64,000 nucleotides of DNA, from NCBI RefSeq assembly GCF_000801105.2, contig NC_079512.1, positions 22,957,848 through 23,021,847 on the forward strand. The letters are read 5' to 3'. Within the stretch, counting starts at the first letter, position 1; each line of letters begins with the position of its first letter. The notes beneath the pieces were generated by a model, which had not been told where the DNA came from, ran no database searches, and worked only from the letters and a program-made list of their open reading frames with translations. This DNA is from Raphanus sativus. Taxonomy: Eukaryota > Streptophyta > Magnoliopsida > Brassicales > Brassicaceae. The translations under genes were made by a program, and so were the position numbers. This document shows positions 1 to 12,098 of this stretch, piece by piece.

Positions 1-322
1 AAGATAATTTCACTAGATACCATTAATTGTCAATCATGTGATCATTGTTATTAGGATAGCCCACGTAAGATGTTCAATCAGAAAACTTCAAATGTGTTTT
101 GCAAGACAAAATAGAGTTGGAACAAAGACGATGCACAAGCACGCTTCGCTGTCTGGATCTGCTTAATTCCACTTATGTAGCTGTAACACCACACATTCCT
201 AATTATATTTTTGGTCAACTGTTTCGCGGTTACCTTATTATACAGGCAACAACCAGGCTAAAACCTAGGTTGGAGACTGGAAAAATATCAGAGATACATT
301 ACAAATAAAAGTAGATCTTGAG

Positions 323-1340
323 ATGGAGGAAGAACTCAGCATATTCATGATAATATGGGTTCAGCTATGCTCTTAGTATCTTACTGTTACTACTTATCTA
401 CTAGAATCAATCTGGCATTTTTCGTTAATATCCGTTCTTCCCGTTTGTGCTATGTTCCTTTTTTTTCCTTTCTTATCTCTCCTCTCTTCACATGTCCTTC
501 ATCATATCCCTTTTCCTCTCAGGTACTGCCATCTAAAGATCATTCCTCTTCTCTTTTGACCAAGGTCCTCTTTTCCCAGTTCCTTGTAGCCTCTCTTTAC
601 TTTATCTGCTTCACTTGCTTCCCTATCAAGCTTCAACAAACCCTAAAACTCAAGACCATTTCTCCACGTTGAATTTTGCCACTAAACTTGCCATCCTTGG
701 TATGTTACTATATTGGTATGATTACAAACATATGCTGCCCCCGGTCCTTTTATTTTTTCACTATTCTCTTCAAATCTACTTGGAGCATGAAATTCTCTTA
801 ACCCTCGTCAAACTTCTTGTCACTTTCGCTCTTGGATGCAATCTTGAACCAAATTTTAATGAACCGTACTTAGCTACATCTCTTCAGGACTTCTGGAGTC
901 ATCGGTGGAACCTCATGGTGCCGGCACTTCTTAAGCCGGCTATATACATCCCCGTGCGGCGGCTTTGCAGTGGCCGAATGAGCTCCGATCATGCTAGGTT
1001 TTTGGCGGTTTTGACTACGTTTATCGTCTCCGGTGTGGCTCATGAGGTGTTCTTCTTCAGTTTAACCTTTGAGATGCCAACAGGAGAAGTCACTTGGTTC
1101 TTCGTGTTACATGGAGTTTGCACTGCCGCGGAAGTAGCTGTGAAGAGGACGAGTTTGGTGCGGAGGTGGAGGATGAGTCCGATGGTTTCACGACTTCTGA
1201 CGGTAGGGTTTGTGGTAGTGACGGGTGGTTTGTTGTTTTTCCCTCAGCTTATAAGGAGTGGAATCATGGAGAGACGAGCAAGTGAAACCTTGTCGCTCAT
1301 TGATTTTTGCCAAGCGCAAGTTTTGTATCTTCTAACGTGA
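323..1340 (+). pseudogene. Wax synthase-like MBOAT acyltransferase, frameshifted
   Basis: Membrane-bound O-acyltransferase of the plant wax synthase-like (long-chain-alcohol O-fatty-acyltransferase) family, which would esterify fatty alcohols in the ER membrane. An ATG at 323 opens MEEELSIFMIIW, the usual family N-terminus, but this frame stops at 374. The family sequence resumes in another frame (SYCYYLSTRI), then again in others near 435-560 (ISVLPVCAMF), and the last two thirds, from about 640, are open to 1340. The catalytic part is well kept: LATSLQDFWSHRWNLMVPA, the His of SGVAHEVFFF, and LHGVCTAAE. At least three frame changes in the N-terminal third make it a pseudogene. It is the Arabidopsis At5g55320-type neighbour of the TOP1 pair, from memory. 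A coding start inside the intact part cannot be excluded but would lose several membrane spans. Confidence 0.8.
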
Positions 1341-2144
1341 TTCCGCATAATTGTTAACAAACATATTATTTAGTGAAAAATGTGAAAAAGAACTAAGAAG
1401 ATTTAACTACTGGCCTACTAGATCACTTTCCACCAATATATTGTGGTGAGTAAGTTTTGTATATATCTACAATTTATAATAATTTGATAAGTTAATTTGG
1501 TCAATAAATTTTTTATAGAGAACTTATGATTAGTTGATAGTGAAAAAGATATTAAATTGTATTACATTATATTAATCATCTTAGCGCATCTATCTCATAA
1601 TTATTAAAAATAAAATTAAAAAACAAAAGAAACTACAATATATGAGTTTTGGATTCATGATTTTTTTGTCAAATTTTAATATTAACATGAAAAATAAATA
1701 GTAATATATATTATAAAAATACACTTTAAAAATCTAGTATATAATTAATAAATTTTAAATGTCTAGGATTTGATATATATATAACTACATTCGTGATCAA
1801 AACCCTGGACTCAGTTTCCGCAACACATTAGTTTACCCTTTTTACAAACCGATTGTCTAGAACACACAAGAAACCCGTGAGGAGTGTCCTCAGATTCATT
1901 GTGGCATAAGGTACGTAGTAGTTACGTCAGATTCAATTTCGAGTGGATTCTTTTTTCGGCATTAGGGTTTCTAGTTCCACCTCCATCATTCTTTCCTCAT
2001 ATATCCAATTCATTGTGAAGTTTTGCCTTACGTCTTGCCTTTTTGTTTGATCCGATTATTGAAACGCATATCAACAGTCTCATAAATAATTTGTTGCAAT
2101 TATAGGATATAAAATTTAAATATTTTTCGTTTGTTGATCAGCAG
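1341..2144. other. Intergenic DNA and 5' leader of the first TOP1-like gene
   Basis: AT-rich spacer with no coding signal up to about 1790. The last 300 bases look like a gene leader. A donor-like GTACGTAG lies at 1911, and an acceptor CAG sits directly before the ATG at 2145, so a 5'UTR intron of about 230 bases is likely, as in many Arabidopsis genes. Confidence 0.4.
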
Positions 2145-4515
2145 ATGAGGAACGGTTTGGGAAAAGCTTCATCTGTGTATAAAAGTGATGATGAGGGTTC
2201 TGATGATAAGCCTTTGAATGGATGGCTTAGAGTGGATTCGAATCAGCTTACCAGACTGTTTCCAGTACGAAGGAGGAGCAACGTGATCAGACCTCAGGTA
2301 GATTCTGATGAGAAAGTTCACGTGACGTCCTCCTCGACGGTTCAGACAAAGACCAGTATGGGTGCATTAATTTGCCAGCCTGTTCATAACAAACAGAAGA
2401 GACCTTTGGTTAATGATATCAAACTGAATTACTGTTTAAAAACTAAGACTGAAGTGCAGAAGAGAACAAGTTCTTCGAATCAATCTTCTGCTAAGAGGCC
2501 TAAGCTTTCAGAGCCTACTACTAGGCCATTGAATATGGAGCAGGGCTCGAGCAATGCAGATAGCAAAGGAAAGAATCTGGAGGCATTCATCAAGAGGTTG
2601 AGAGCTAACCAAACCGTTAAAGAAGATAACTCAGATGGTGATGATGATCATCATGTCCCTATTACCTCGAGGATAAAACAATCATCCGTGAAGAAGCCAG
2701 ACGCTAGTAAAGTGATAGCTTCTCCATCCAGAACGATAGCTAAGAACAAATGGGTGAAGAAAGATTCTAAACCTCTACCTTCTAGTAGAGAAGGGCAAAA
2801 GCAATGGACAACACTTGAGCACAACGGTGTTATTTTCCCACCTCCATATAAATGTCATGGGGTTAAGATACTGTATCAGGGAAAGGCAGTTGACTTAACT
2901 CCCGAACAAGAAGAGGTCCTGTCTCTGTTCCCATGATAGATTTTTTTTTTTTATGGTTACGTAGTTCATGAGTGATGAGGTGATAATATTCTCATTTGTG
3001 TCTGCAGGTTGCCACTTTGTTTGCAAAGATGAGAGAATCAGAATATTACAACAAACCACTGTTCAGAGAGAACTTCTGGAATGATTGGGAGGAACTACTT
3101 GGAAAGAACCATGTGATCAGAAATTTAGATGATTGTGATTTCAGTCCCATATATGAATGGTATAGGCAGGACATGGAGACAAGGAAACAAATGAGTCTAG
3201 AAGTAAATAATCACTTTCTAATAATATAAACAGCTTATTAATCAATTATTATGCTATCCTGAAGCTGTTGTTGATGATATAATGATGCTGTTGATGTGCA
3301 GGAGAGAATAATTTTGAAAGAGGAGAAATTAAAGCAGGAAGAGAAATACAAGTGGGCTGTTATTGATGGCGTTAGAGAGAAGGTTATATTTTCACATTTC
3401 TTGATAGGAATATTATCTTTGGATTTTTGGAATTTTCTGACCAGAACTTGCAACTATTACAGGTTGGAAACTTCAGAGTTGAACCCCCATGCTTGTTTCG
3501 TGGCCGGGGAGATAATCCTAAGGTATGTGTTTGCTTAGTCCACATTACACTTAGAATAGTTTTCTTCCTTGTTACACCTAACTTCTATAGCTATGATCTC
3601 TGCATTATTACTTTATAGATGGGGAAACTGAAAAAGCGGATTCGTCCTTGTGATATTACAATCAACATCGGTAGAGATGCACCTATTCCAGAATGCCCTA
3701 TCCCTGGTGAAAGGTATTTTTTAATCTTTTGTGTTTCTTGTGTGACAAGACACCTTTGTTGTTTTTTTTTCTTTCGGTGCGTGATTTTAAAAAGTGATGT
3801 TTGTTTTCAGATGGAAAGAAGTTAAGCATGATAATACTGTCACACGGCTTGCTTTCTGGAATGATCCTATCAATCAAAAAGAGTTAAAGTGTGTATTTTT
3901 GATAGCTAGCCCTGCGTTGACGGTAATGAGCTTTTGATTCCTCTTAAAGGTTTTGCGTGAACCATCAGGCGTTCTAACCTACCATTTGTTTTTGCAGCGC
4001 CTTAGAGCAGAACGCACCAAACAACTTAGTAACAAGGATGCAACAAAACGGGAAACAAAGATTGCTACAGATCTTATAGATAAGCTATCCCTTGGGGCTG
4101 AAGACGAGAAGGTAATGTAACAACGGTATACTTCTTTAATAAAACAGTATTATCATCTAATCTAAACTGTTTTGTTATATCCTAATTAGGTCGCCATCAT
4201 TTCTGACCATGATCAACGTACTGTCTCGGAATCTCACGGACCACAAGTAGAGAGGCTGGCTGTGAAAATAGAAGAGCTAAGGGTAAGAGAAAATATAAGC
4301 AAATCTAAGAGCTTTGATCAGAACAGTTTCAACTTTCCCAGTCTCGTTGTTTTTGCATTTCGACGCAGGAGCAAATAGAAGAGCTGGATATCGATCTCGA
4401 CGGGACTGAGGAAGGAGCTGTTGCAACTGAGTTGATGTCAGATTTTTTCATAGTTGAGCCGGTCAAAGCGACTGACAGCAGTGTCCTGTTTTCACTGAGC
4501 CGGCTACTCAACTAG
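2145..4515 (+). CDS. DNA topoisomerase IB-like protein lacking the catalytic tyrosine region
   Basis: Tandem paralogue of the full TOP1 downstream. Nine exons can be read from intact GT/AG sites: 2145-2915, 3008-3202, 3302-3382, 3463-3522, 3619-3713, 3811-3922, 3998-4111, 4190-4282, 4369-4515, all in frame (about 555 aa). The basic, Ser-rich N-terminus and the DNA-clamp part are present: [48 protein letters not shown]. Compared with the neighbour, an in-frame 45-base deletion removes [10 protein letters not shown] and flanking residues. The catalytic LRAGNEK reads LSLGAEDEK, so the Arg is Gly. Four core exons are missing, and the C-terminal Tyr exon is missing too. The last exon begins like the TOP1 linker ([11 protein letters not shown]) and then becomes an unrelated acidic tail. 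It cannot be a normal topoisomerase. It may be a decaying gene or a DNA-binding, dominant-negative-like protein. Confidence 0.75.
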
Positions 4516-6011
4516 CTGATGAAACTGCTCTTTCACCTGAGGTTGAGCTTATTCTTTACACAAAATTCATCCAACAAAGGACGACCTAATACAATGATTC
4601 TCCAAGATGTACCTGCTGCCTAGATATATCTTTAAGTCTGACTATTTATTTATTTTTTGGATATTTACATGGATGTGGCAGAGAGTGAAGTGTGCATGGA
4701 GGACAATGACTCAATGGATGTGGGTGAACAAGGATTAACTCAATGATGATTATAAGGGAACCACCTCTTGAAACAGAAACGTTGCAGGAAGGCCTCTTGA
4801 ACGAACCATGGATCTACCCTTTTTTTTTCTTTTTTTTTCTTACTACTCTCTCCACCATGCTTTCGCTTAATAATCTGTCTCCCCGGAATGTTTTTAGAAA
4901 GAGACCCAAGTTTTGGTGGTCTTCGTAATTTTTGGTTCAAACCACCTTTATTGCAAAGTACTATTTTCAAATTATAATTTCTAAAAGAGGTATTCCAGAT
5001 TTTAGAAGATTATCTTTTTTAGAAATTAAGATAATAACAATAATATTAAAAAATCATCAATGATAATAACAATAATAAAAAAAAAAGATAAAGTAGAAGA
5101 AAGAAACCAAGAGCTGTAAAAGAAGTTTTTTTCTCTCTCTTTATAGTAAAGCCAAAACACTAATCTGTGGGATGTTTTATAGAATGAAAGTTACATTTTA
5201 ATCCTCAAAAACTAATCCATTTTAAAATAACAAAACTAATTCAAATAAATAAATTTAACAGAAATTATATTAAAAGTTTTGAAATATATAAATTATAAAA
5301 AATAAATATTAAAACTAATTAATGGTTTTCTTCTTTATAAGTTGTTTTACTCAAATATGCTTCACAATTTAGAAATTAACCGATGATTAATTAATCTATA
5401 CTTTTGTGGACGAAGTTAATATATTTCATTCATGTTATTTCTATAATGGATTTTTTGGCATTGTTATCAGAAAAGAAAAAGGATTTTGAGAAAGAAAAAG
5501 TCTTATGGCGGTAAGAGTAAAAATCTCTGGCGGTATACTGCAAACCGGATACAGTGAAGCGGTAAAATGAAAGATTTGGCGCGACTGAATACGACGTCGT
5601 AAGAAAGGAAAACCCTCAAGCGGTAGAACTCTCTAACCTGTCGAGAGTCTCCTCATGCCTTAGTCTGTGCGGCGTCTGGAACGATAGAAACCACCAGAGC
5701 AGAAGATAGAAGGAGAAAAGGAGGAGATAGGCTTCGCTCTTCAATCTCTAGAAGAAGGTATCTTCTTCAATCCAACGCTTACCCTTCCGAATTAGATCCG
5801 ATTCAGCTCAATTTTCATAATCATCCACAAATTAGGGTTTCGTGTACGAATTTGGGGATTTTTTTCTATTTTTGTTGTTATCCAGTTATCTGTTCATCTA
5901 ATCACGATGTAGTGTCCTGCTTAGTGTAATGGTGTTTGTTTGTCTGTCTTTATTTACGAAAGCTCTGACATTTCTATGTGGTTTTGCTTCTTGGTCAGGC
6001 GTTGGTCAGAG
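4516..6011. other. Spacer between TOP1-like copies, with promoter and 5'UTR intron of TOP1
   Basis: The first 300 bases carry possible leftover coding sequence of the truncated copy. One frame reads [16 protein letters not shown] at about 4490-4545. After an AG near 4680 another reads SEVCMEDNDSMDVGEQG with a stop near 4744. This suggests the present stop at 4513 is a late frameshift. From 4930 to 5450 the DNA is AT-rich and featureless. From about 5500 it is TOP1 promoter and leader; a 5'UTR intron probably runs from the GGTATC at about 5757 to the AG before GGCGTTGGTCAG near 5998. Confidence 0.45.
5575..5582 (+). promoter_or_regulatory. E2F-type site in the TOP1 promoter
   Basis: TTTGGCGC matches the E2F/DP consensus TTTSSCGC and lies about 60-130 bases before the likely transcribed leader. 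E2F sites are typical of S-phase genes, which suits a topoisomerase used at replication forks. Seen only as a motif match; binding is inference. Confidence 0.4.
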
Positions 6012-9000
6012 ATGGATTCAAAACCTGTGATTGAAAATGGGATTGTAGAGGACAGCGATGATGAGAAGCCTATCGTGTTCAAGAGGACAAGTGGTGTTGT
6101 TTCTAATTCAAAATCCAATACTCAGAGAAGCAATGCAGTGTCTTCCACCAAGGCGTCACCTTTGAAGTCTCCTGTGGCGGCTAGCTCAAATGGAACCACT
6201 CCTTCCAATAGAACTTCTGCGATGACATCGTCTAAACCTTCACCAGCAAAGACACCGTTGCAGAATGAAGAAGAGGACAGCGATGATGATAAGCCTATCG
6301 TGTTCAAGAGGACTAGTGGTGCTGCTTCTAATTCAAAATCCAATACTCAGAGAAGCAATGCAGTGTCTTCCACCAAGGCGTCACCTTTGAAGTCTCCGGT
6401 GACTAAGCCAAATGGAACCACTGCTTCCAATAAAACTTCTTCTAAAGCTCTACCAGCAAAGCCACCATTGCGGAATGATACTACGCCTTCTTCTGTTAAG
6501 GCAAAGGGCCAGTCCCAGAAAGAGCAGTCTGAATGTAAAAGTGAGCGTGATGATTCTGATTCTGATTCTGATGATGAGAAACCTTTAAGTTCCATACGAA
6601 CTGGGAACTCCAGCCGGTCAAATAAAGGGCCAGCCTCTTCGAAGCAGGTTGCTTCACCGCAGGCAGAGGAAAAGAATACTGGCGGTCGACCTCTTGATGG
6701 AGCAGATAGAGTCATAAAGGATGAGTCAGATGATGAAAAACCAATCTCGTCAATGGTGCAAAAGAAGAGTGGGATGTCAGGTAGCCAAAAAGTCTCCAGT
6801 GATGAAAAGAAACCTTTGATGAAAAAGCTGAATCAGAATGGGTCTGCAGTTAAGAATGAAGTGCCGGATTGTAAGGTCTCAGGTAAGAGACCTGTGGAAA
6901 AGAATCATCCTGTAGATGAATCTTCATCGAAGAAGCCCAAGGTCTCAGCTTCAAGTACTTCGGGGAAGATGAAACAAGAACCTGTGAAAACAGAGAGTTC
7001 TGCTGATAAGGGAAGGGTTTTGGTTTCACCTACAGCAAAGAGAGCCAGACCAGTATCTATCAAGGAAGATGACTCTGATGATGATAATGTTCCAATATCC
7101 AAGAGACTCAAATCAGAATCTTCCAACAGTAAAGTATCCTCTGCAAAGCCTAAAGCAGTAAAAGGAAATTCTAGTTCATCAGCTGCAAAGCCGAAAGTAA
7201 CAAAAGTAGTTTCTCCTCCGTCCAGGTCCAAGACAGTGAACAGAAACGCCAAAAAAGTAACGAAGGATTCAAAATATTCCTCGTCCTCCAAATCTTCACC
7301 TTCCTCTAGTGATGGGCAAACGAAGTGGACGACCTTGGAGCACAACGGTGTAATCTTTCCGCCTTTATACAAGCCTCACGGCATCAAGATTTTGTACAAG
7401 GGGAAGCCAGTCGACCTAACAATCGAACAAGAAGAGGTTATCCTCTCCATCCATACCCTCAATCGTACTGATTATATACCTCTTCAGACTTTCTTAAATG
7501 TTTTTTTTGGTTCATCTGAATATCCAGTTTACTTTTCTTATATTATTCCAATAAGGTATAATCTTCCACGCTGATGATATGTCGTTGATATGTAGGTTGC
7601 AACAATGTTTGCAGTGATGAAAGAGACGGACTATTACACTAAACCGCAGTTTAGGGAGAATTTTTGGAATGATTGGCGAAAACTGCTTGGGAAGAAGCAT
7701 GTGATACAGAAGTTAGATGATTGTGACTTCACTCCCATATATGAGTGGCATTTGAGAGAGAAAGAGAAGAAGAAACAAATGACCACAGAGGTAGTTAGAA
7801 AGATTTTTTCTTGCCGTGGCTTTCCCTTGGTTCTGTCATAAATAGCTCCATCTTTAGTCCCCAATCGTATTGCAATGGCGTCGCAGATCTACTCTTCTTA
7901 TTCTTGATTTTTTCTTTTTTCTTTCAACTTTACAGGAGAAAAAAGCTTTGAAAGAAGAAAAACTGAAGCTAGAGGAGAAATATATGTGGGCTGTTGTTGA
8001 CGGTGTCAAAGAGAAGGTAAATTTTCCCTTTGCGTTGTCATTGTTCCCAAGTCATAGTACCTCACTCAAACTTCTGTTTATCTTTCAGGTTGGTAATTTC
8101 AGAGTTGAACCGCCTGGGCTCTTCAGAGGCCGTGGAGAGCATCCCAAGGTTATTTTCTTTTCTTAGAGACTTATTTTTGTGATAATATACCTTGACGTTA
8201 TGGCTTTAATAAGGCATAGTCTATTTTGTTTTCTCTCTGAAAACTTGTTTACTATTGTCTATTTTTCAGATGGGAAAACTAAAGAAGCGTATCCGTCCAT
8301 CTGATATCACCATGAATATTGGGAAAGGTGTTCCCGTTCCAGAATGTCCGATCCCTGGTGAAAAGTACTGTGATTTTTTTTTCCATGGTTATCCTCCCAA
8401 AAGAAAACTTTATATAATGATATTACTAAGCCATGTTAGATGTGACACGGCAGATGGAAAGACGTAAAGCATGACAACACAGTCACCTGGCTAGCTTTCT
8501 GGAATGATCCTATTAACCCAAAGGAATTCAAGTATGTATTTTTGGCAGCTAGCAGTGCCTTGAAAGGGCTGAGCGACAAGGAGAAGTATGAGAAAGCCAG
8601 AAATCTTACGGTAGTTAGCTTTCATTGTTTTTGAAGCTTGTGCTTACGCTATTATTTTTTCTCCTTTTTAGCAACAGATTTTTTTTCTCTAACTGCAGAA
8701 CCACATAGACAGTATAAGAGCTACGTACACCAAGAATTTTACATCTAAGGATGTTACAAAGAAGCAAATTGCCGTTGCTACTTATCTCATTGATAAACTG
8801 GCACTTAGGGCTGGAAATGAGAAGGTAAATTTTAATTTGGTATTTTACAAATTGAAAAAGAAGATATAAAGCAACTAATTGACGCTTAACTTTTTGAAGA
8901 AAGTTCATATTCTATTTCTTGATTTGTAGGATGATGATGAGGCCGACACTGTTGGTTGCTGTACATTAAAGGTTGGAAATGTGGAATGTATTCCTCCAAA

Positions 9001-10490
9001 TAAGATAAAGGTATTAAATCAAATAAGTTGTTTTCTTCATACAACGAGAAAGAATACACTACGGAGGCAAAAAGACCTATTATCTCACACATTTCTCCCT
9101 TTCCTCATATGCATCTCAGTTTGACTTTCTCGGTAAGGATTCAATCCGGTATGAGAACACAGTCGAGGTTGAGTCTCTTGTTTACAAGGCCATTGGACAA
9201 TTCCAGTCTGGTGAGTTATGGACTTTACATTGTATTTATCATATGTTAATTTTCCGTGATTGAACCAAATAACTTTGCTTTTTTTTTTTGTTCTATTCAG
9301 GAAAATCCAAAGAGGATGATCTTTTTGATGAGTTGGACACAAGCAAACTGAATGCTCATCTTAAGGAGCTCGTACCTGGTCTCACAGCTAAAGTGTTCCG
9401 TACATATAATGCTTCCTTTACATTGGATGACCAGGTGCGTTCAAAATCTTTTTTTTTGGTTTATAGTTGAAGTGTGTTGCTATACAAGTTAGACATAGGT
9501 ACCCAGTTAAAAGTATACAATTTGGTCATAGGTTCCCCTTTGTTGAGTATATTCATATTTCTCCATTTCCTTCAGATTTTTCACTAATTATGTTTCCATT
9601 TTAATGTGTGTAAACAGTTGAATGAAAAGATGGGAGCTGGCGATGTTAGTCAGAAAGTAGTAGTCTATCAACAAGCAAACAAGAAGGTAACTAATTGTTC
9701 ATTCTCCTGGTGATTTTAAGTTGTGTACATAACTCATCTGTCAGATTCACGAAATAGGTACTGATTCACACTCTTTCAGGTTGCCATAATCTGTAACCAT
9801 CAGCGTGCTGTTTCAAAGTCGCACAGTGCACAAATCGAAAAACTGGATGCGAAATTAAAAGAACTCGAGGTAAAAAAAATAAAAAAAATTCCTGTAAGCT
9901 TTTGATAACTTTTCGAAGTTCTCTGCTTTTCTTCTTGATTCATTATATGCCTCTCTCTCTCTCTCTTTGTAATCCGCAGAATGGTCTTAAGGAGTTCAAA
10001 ACTAATCTAAAGCGGGCTAAAGAGGGGAAACCGCCAGTGGAAGGTTCTGATGGAAAGAAGCCTAGAAACTTAGATCCAAACGCGTAACATAAAACTTCCC
10101 TCTTACTTTTGTGGACAGACTTCTCTAGACTGTCTTTTAGCATTTACTCCCCCTTCCCCTGTGAATGTTTTTGATTGCAGATGGGAGAAGAAGATAGGTC
10201 AACAGGAAGTGAAGATTGAGAAGATGAAACGAGACATGCATACAAAAGAGGAGTTGAAAACCGTGGCGCTTGGGACGTCTAAGATCAATTACCTTGATCC
10301 TAGGATAACGGTGGCGTGGTGCAAACGTAATGAAGTACCAATCGAAAAGGTAAGATGTTCTCTACTCTCCCTAGTAAAAAAAAAAAAAAGAAAACTCAAA
10401 ATGTTACTCTCATGTTTGTAGATATTCACCAAGTCTCTGCTGGAGAAGTTTTCATGGGCAATGGACGCAGAACCGGACTTCAGATTCTAG
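6012..10490 (+). CDS. TOP1: DNA topoisomerase I (type IB), nuclear
   Basis: Relaxes supercoiled DNA by transient single-strand cleavage through a 3'-phosphotyrosine, acting in the nucleus in replication, transcription and chromatin. Fifteen exons read cleanly: 6012-7436, 7596-7790, 7936-8016, 8089-8148, 8270-8364, 8454-8610, 8699-8824, 8930-9010, 9120-9210, 9301-9434, 9618-9686, 9780-9869, 9980-10083, 10181-10349, 10422-10490, giving about 981 aa, longer than the ~916 aa I recall for Arabidopsis because of an expanded N-terminus. Residues 1-430 are Ser/Lys/Asp-rich and disordered with DSDDEKP repeats. The core follows ([36 protein letters not shown] with its catalytic Arg), then a Lys-rich linker. 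The active-site Tyr lies in SKINYLDPR (Tyr about 940, codon 10290-10292), and the protein ends in DFRF. The ATG is taken just after the 5'UTR intron; an in-frame ATG at 5940 would lie inside that intron. Confidence 0.95.
6051..6402 (+). repeat. 225-base in-frame tandem duplication in TOP1 exon 1
   Basis: The block starting GACAGCGATGATGA at 6051 recurs at 6276, exactly 225 bases (75 codons) later. About 127 bases are almost identical, encoding DSDD(E/D)[10 protein letters not shown] followed by [17 protein letters not shown]. Few differences separate the copies, so the expansion of the disordered N-terminus looks recent. Confidence 0.85.
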
Positions 10491-10870
10491 TTATTTGCTG
10501 GGAGGTAAAGAGAAGGTTTCTGAGTTGGAGCAAGCATATGGTTATGAAGGCATTAGAGAGCAAAGGAAGGAAGTGAATAAGATAAAGAGAGCCAAAGAGA
10601 AAACCGGCCTTTGTTTTAGTTTTTATACCCAAAAAAACTCAAACTGTTGTTAATTTTAATTACGTAACTTTCGTTTCCATTTTTCTTCACCATGACTTGA
10701 ATGTTATATTACTTCTTAGATGATAGAAAATTGATAAAAAAAATAGTTTTTGTTTATGCATATATAATTAGTAAATTACTTGTGAACTATCTTGTTCGAA
10801 GTTGAGTAGGTTTCTTAAATTTACACTTGTTATGTAAAATGAGCTCCAAAAAAAAAAGAATAATGATTTG

Positions 10871-11765
10871 CTGATGAAGTTCTTCTAAATTTAGAAATAT
10901 CTCAATCGACAGAGAGAGAAAGCAGAGAAAGAAAGCAGATCCGGTGATTTTTTATTTCTGACTGATGGTGTGGGTTCCCACAGCCACCATCGGTCCGGCG
11001 TTTGTCTAGTCCAGTCTTGTATCTGTCTTTCTTGGCTTCCGAGCTTATGTAAAAATGGTTCTTTTTTGCGTCCGGTGTTGCATCCTCTATGTGGTGGACG
11101 TTCGATTTTAGCCTCCGTCGTGGTGTTTTTTCTTTAAGGATGAACAGTCGGGTTAAGTCTCCGCGTCGTCTGGCCTGTTCATAGACAGCGGCGGCGACTC
11201 TGTTAGGTTTAGTTAGTAGCTAGTTGTTTTCATTTGTTTGTTGTTGTGTTGTTCAGTTTGGGGGTTTCGTTTCTGAGTTCACAACGGAGTGAAGCTATCT
11301 CTCGAAGGAAGAGAGGAAAAGAAGACGAAGTCGGTGGTTTTGATGGCGGTGGTGGAGATCTCGGGTGAGATCCGAACAAGCTCTCCATGAACCAAGCCAA
11401 GAGAAGATCGCAAGGTAGTGGCCACTGATTCCGGCGCTCCATGGATCTTAATTCAGGCGCTCCGACGAATCGAGTTTCCGATCGCGGCTGCCGGCGTGAG
11501 GCAGCGTGGTGACGGTCGAGTCGTGGTGGGTGCGCCGCGTGGCTCCTGGGTGAAGAGGATGCAAATACGTGGGAGGAGGTCGGGTGAATCAGGTGGGCCT
11601 CGTGTAACTGGGCTGTTGGGCCAGTATAGTGAGTAGCATTTTTTGTGGATCCGCTGTGATCCTGGCCCATGTTGGCTTATTTGTAATGGGTCTCGTCCTT
11701 TCTCATTGAGCCTTTGGACTATTATATATATATATATATATATAATTTCAATTTGGGCAAAAAAA
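10871..11765 (+). mobile_element. Retroposon-like insertion with A-tail
   Basis: A GC-richer block of about 0.9 kb unlike its AT-rich surroundings. It contains no long plausible protein and ends in a (TA)n run followed by TTTCAATTTGGGC and nine A. AATGATTTG occurs just before it (10862-10870) and again right after the A-tail (11766-11774), as expected for a target-site duplication of a LINE-mobilised sequence. Probably a 5'-truncated LINE or a SINE-like retroposon; the family is not recognised. The ORFs on both strands inside it (such as 11230-11670) look fortuitous. Confidence 0.5.
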
Positions 11766-12098
11766 AATGATTTGTATGTTAAAAAAGTTTACTGTATTTG
11801 ACTTGGACAGAACATGAAGAAAAAGTTTAATATTTTATGAAGGGTAAAAGTTAAATTGGGCTATTTGTTTGGCCCCTCTCACAACATCGCACGGATCCAA
11901 ATCCAGATCATACCGAAGAAGAAGAAGAAGAAGACACGCACCATCCATCCATCCATCTCAAAGAGGGAGCTTTGATTTGAATCTGTTAGATCTCTTAGAT
12001 ACTTGTTTCTCTTCAGGCCGCCCAAGGCAGGCTTTCGATTAGAATCAACGTGTTTTATATAATTTAATCTACGCCTCTGCAGGAATTTTGATCAAAAG

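Noticed and set aside
6122..7372. Several long minus-strand ORFs antisense to TOP1 exon 1
   Set aside because: They arise because the Ser/Lys/Asp-rich coding sequence has few stops in reverse; the sense strand carries the topoisomerase domains and the antisense products show only Leu/Glu/Ser bias.
11230..11670. ORFs of 72 and 146 codons in the GC-richer block
   Set aside because: Low-complexity composition, opposite strands overlapping, and inside a retroposon-like insertion.
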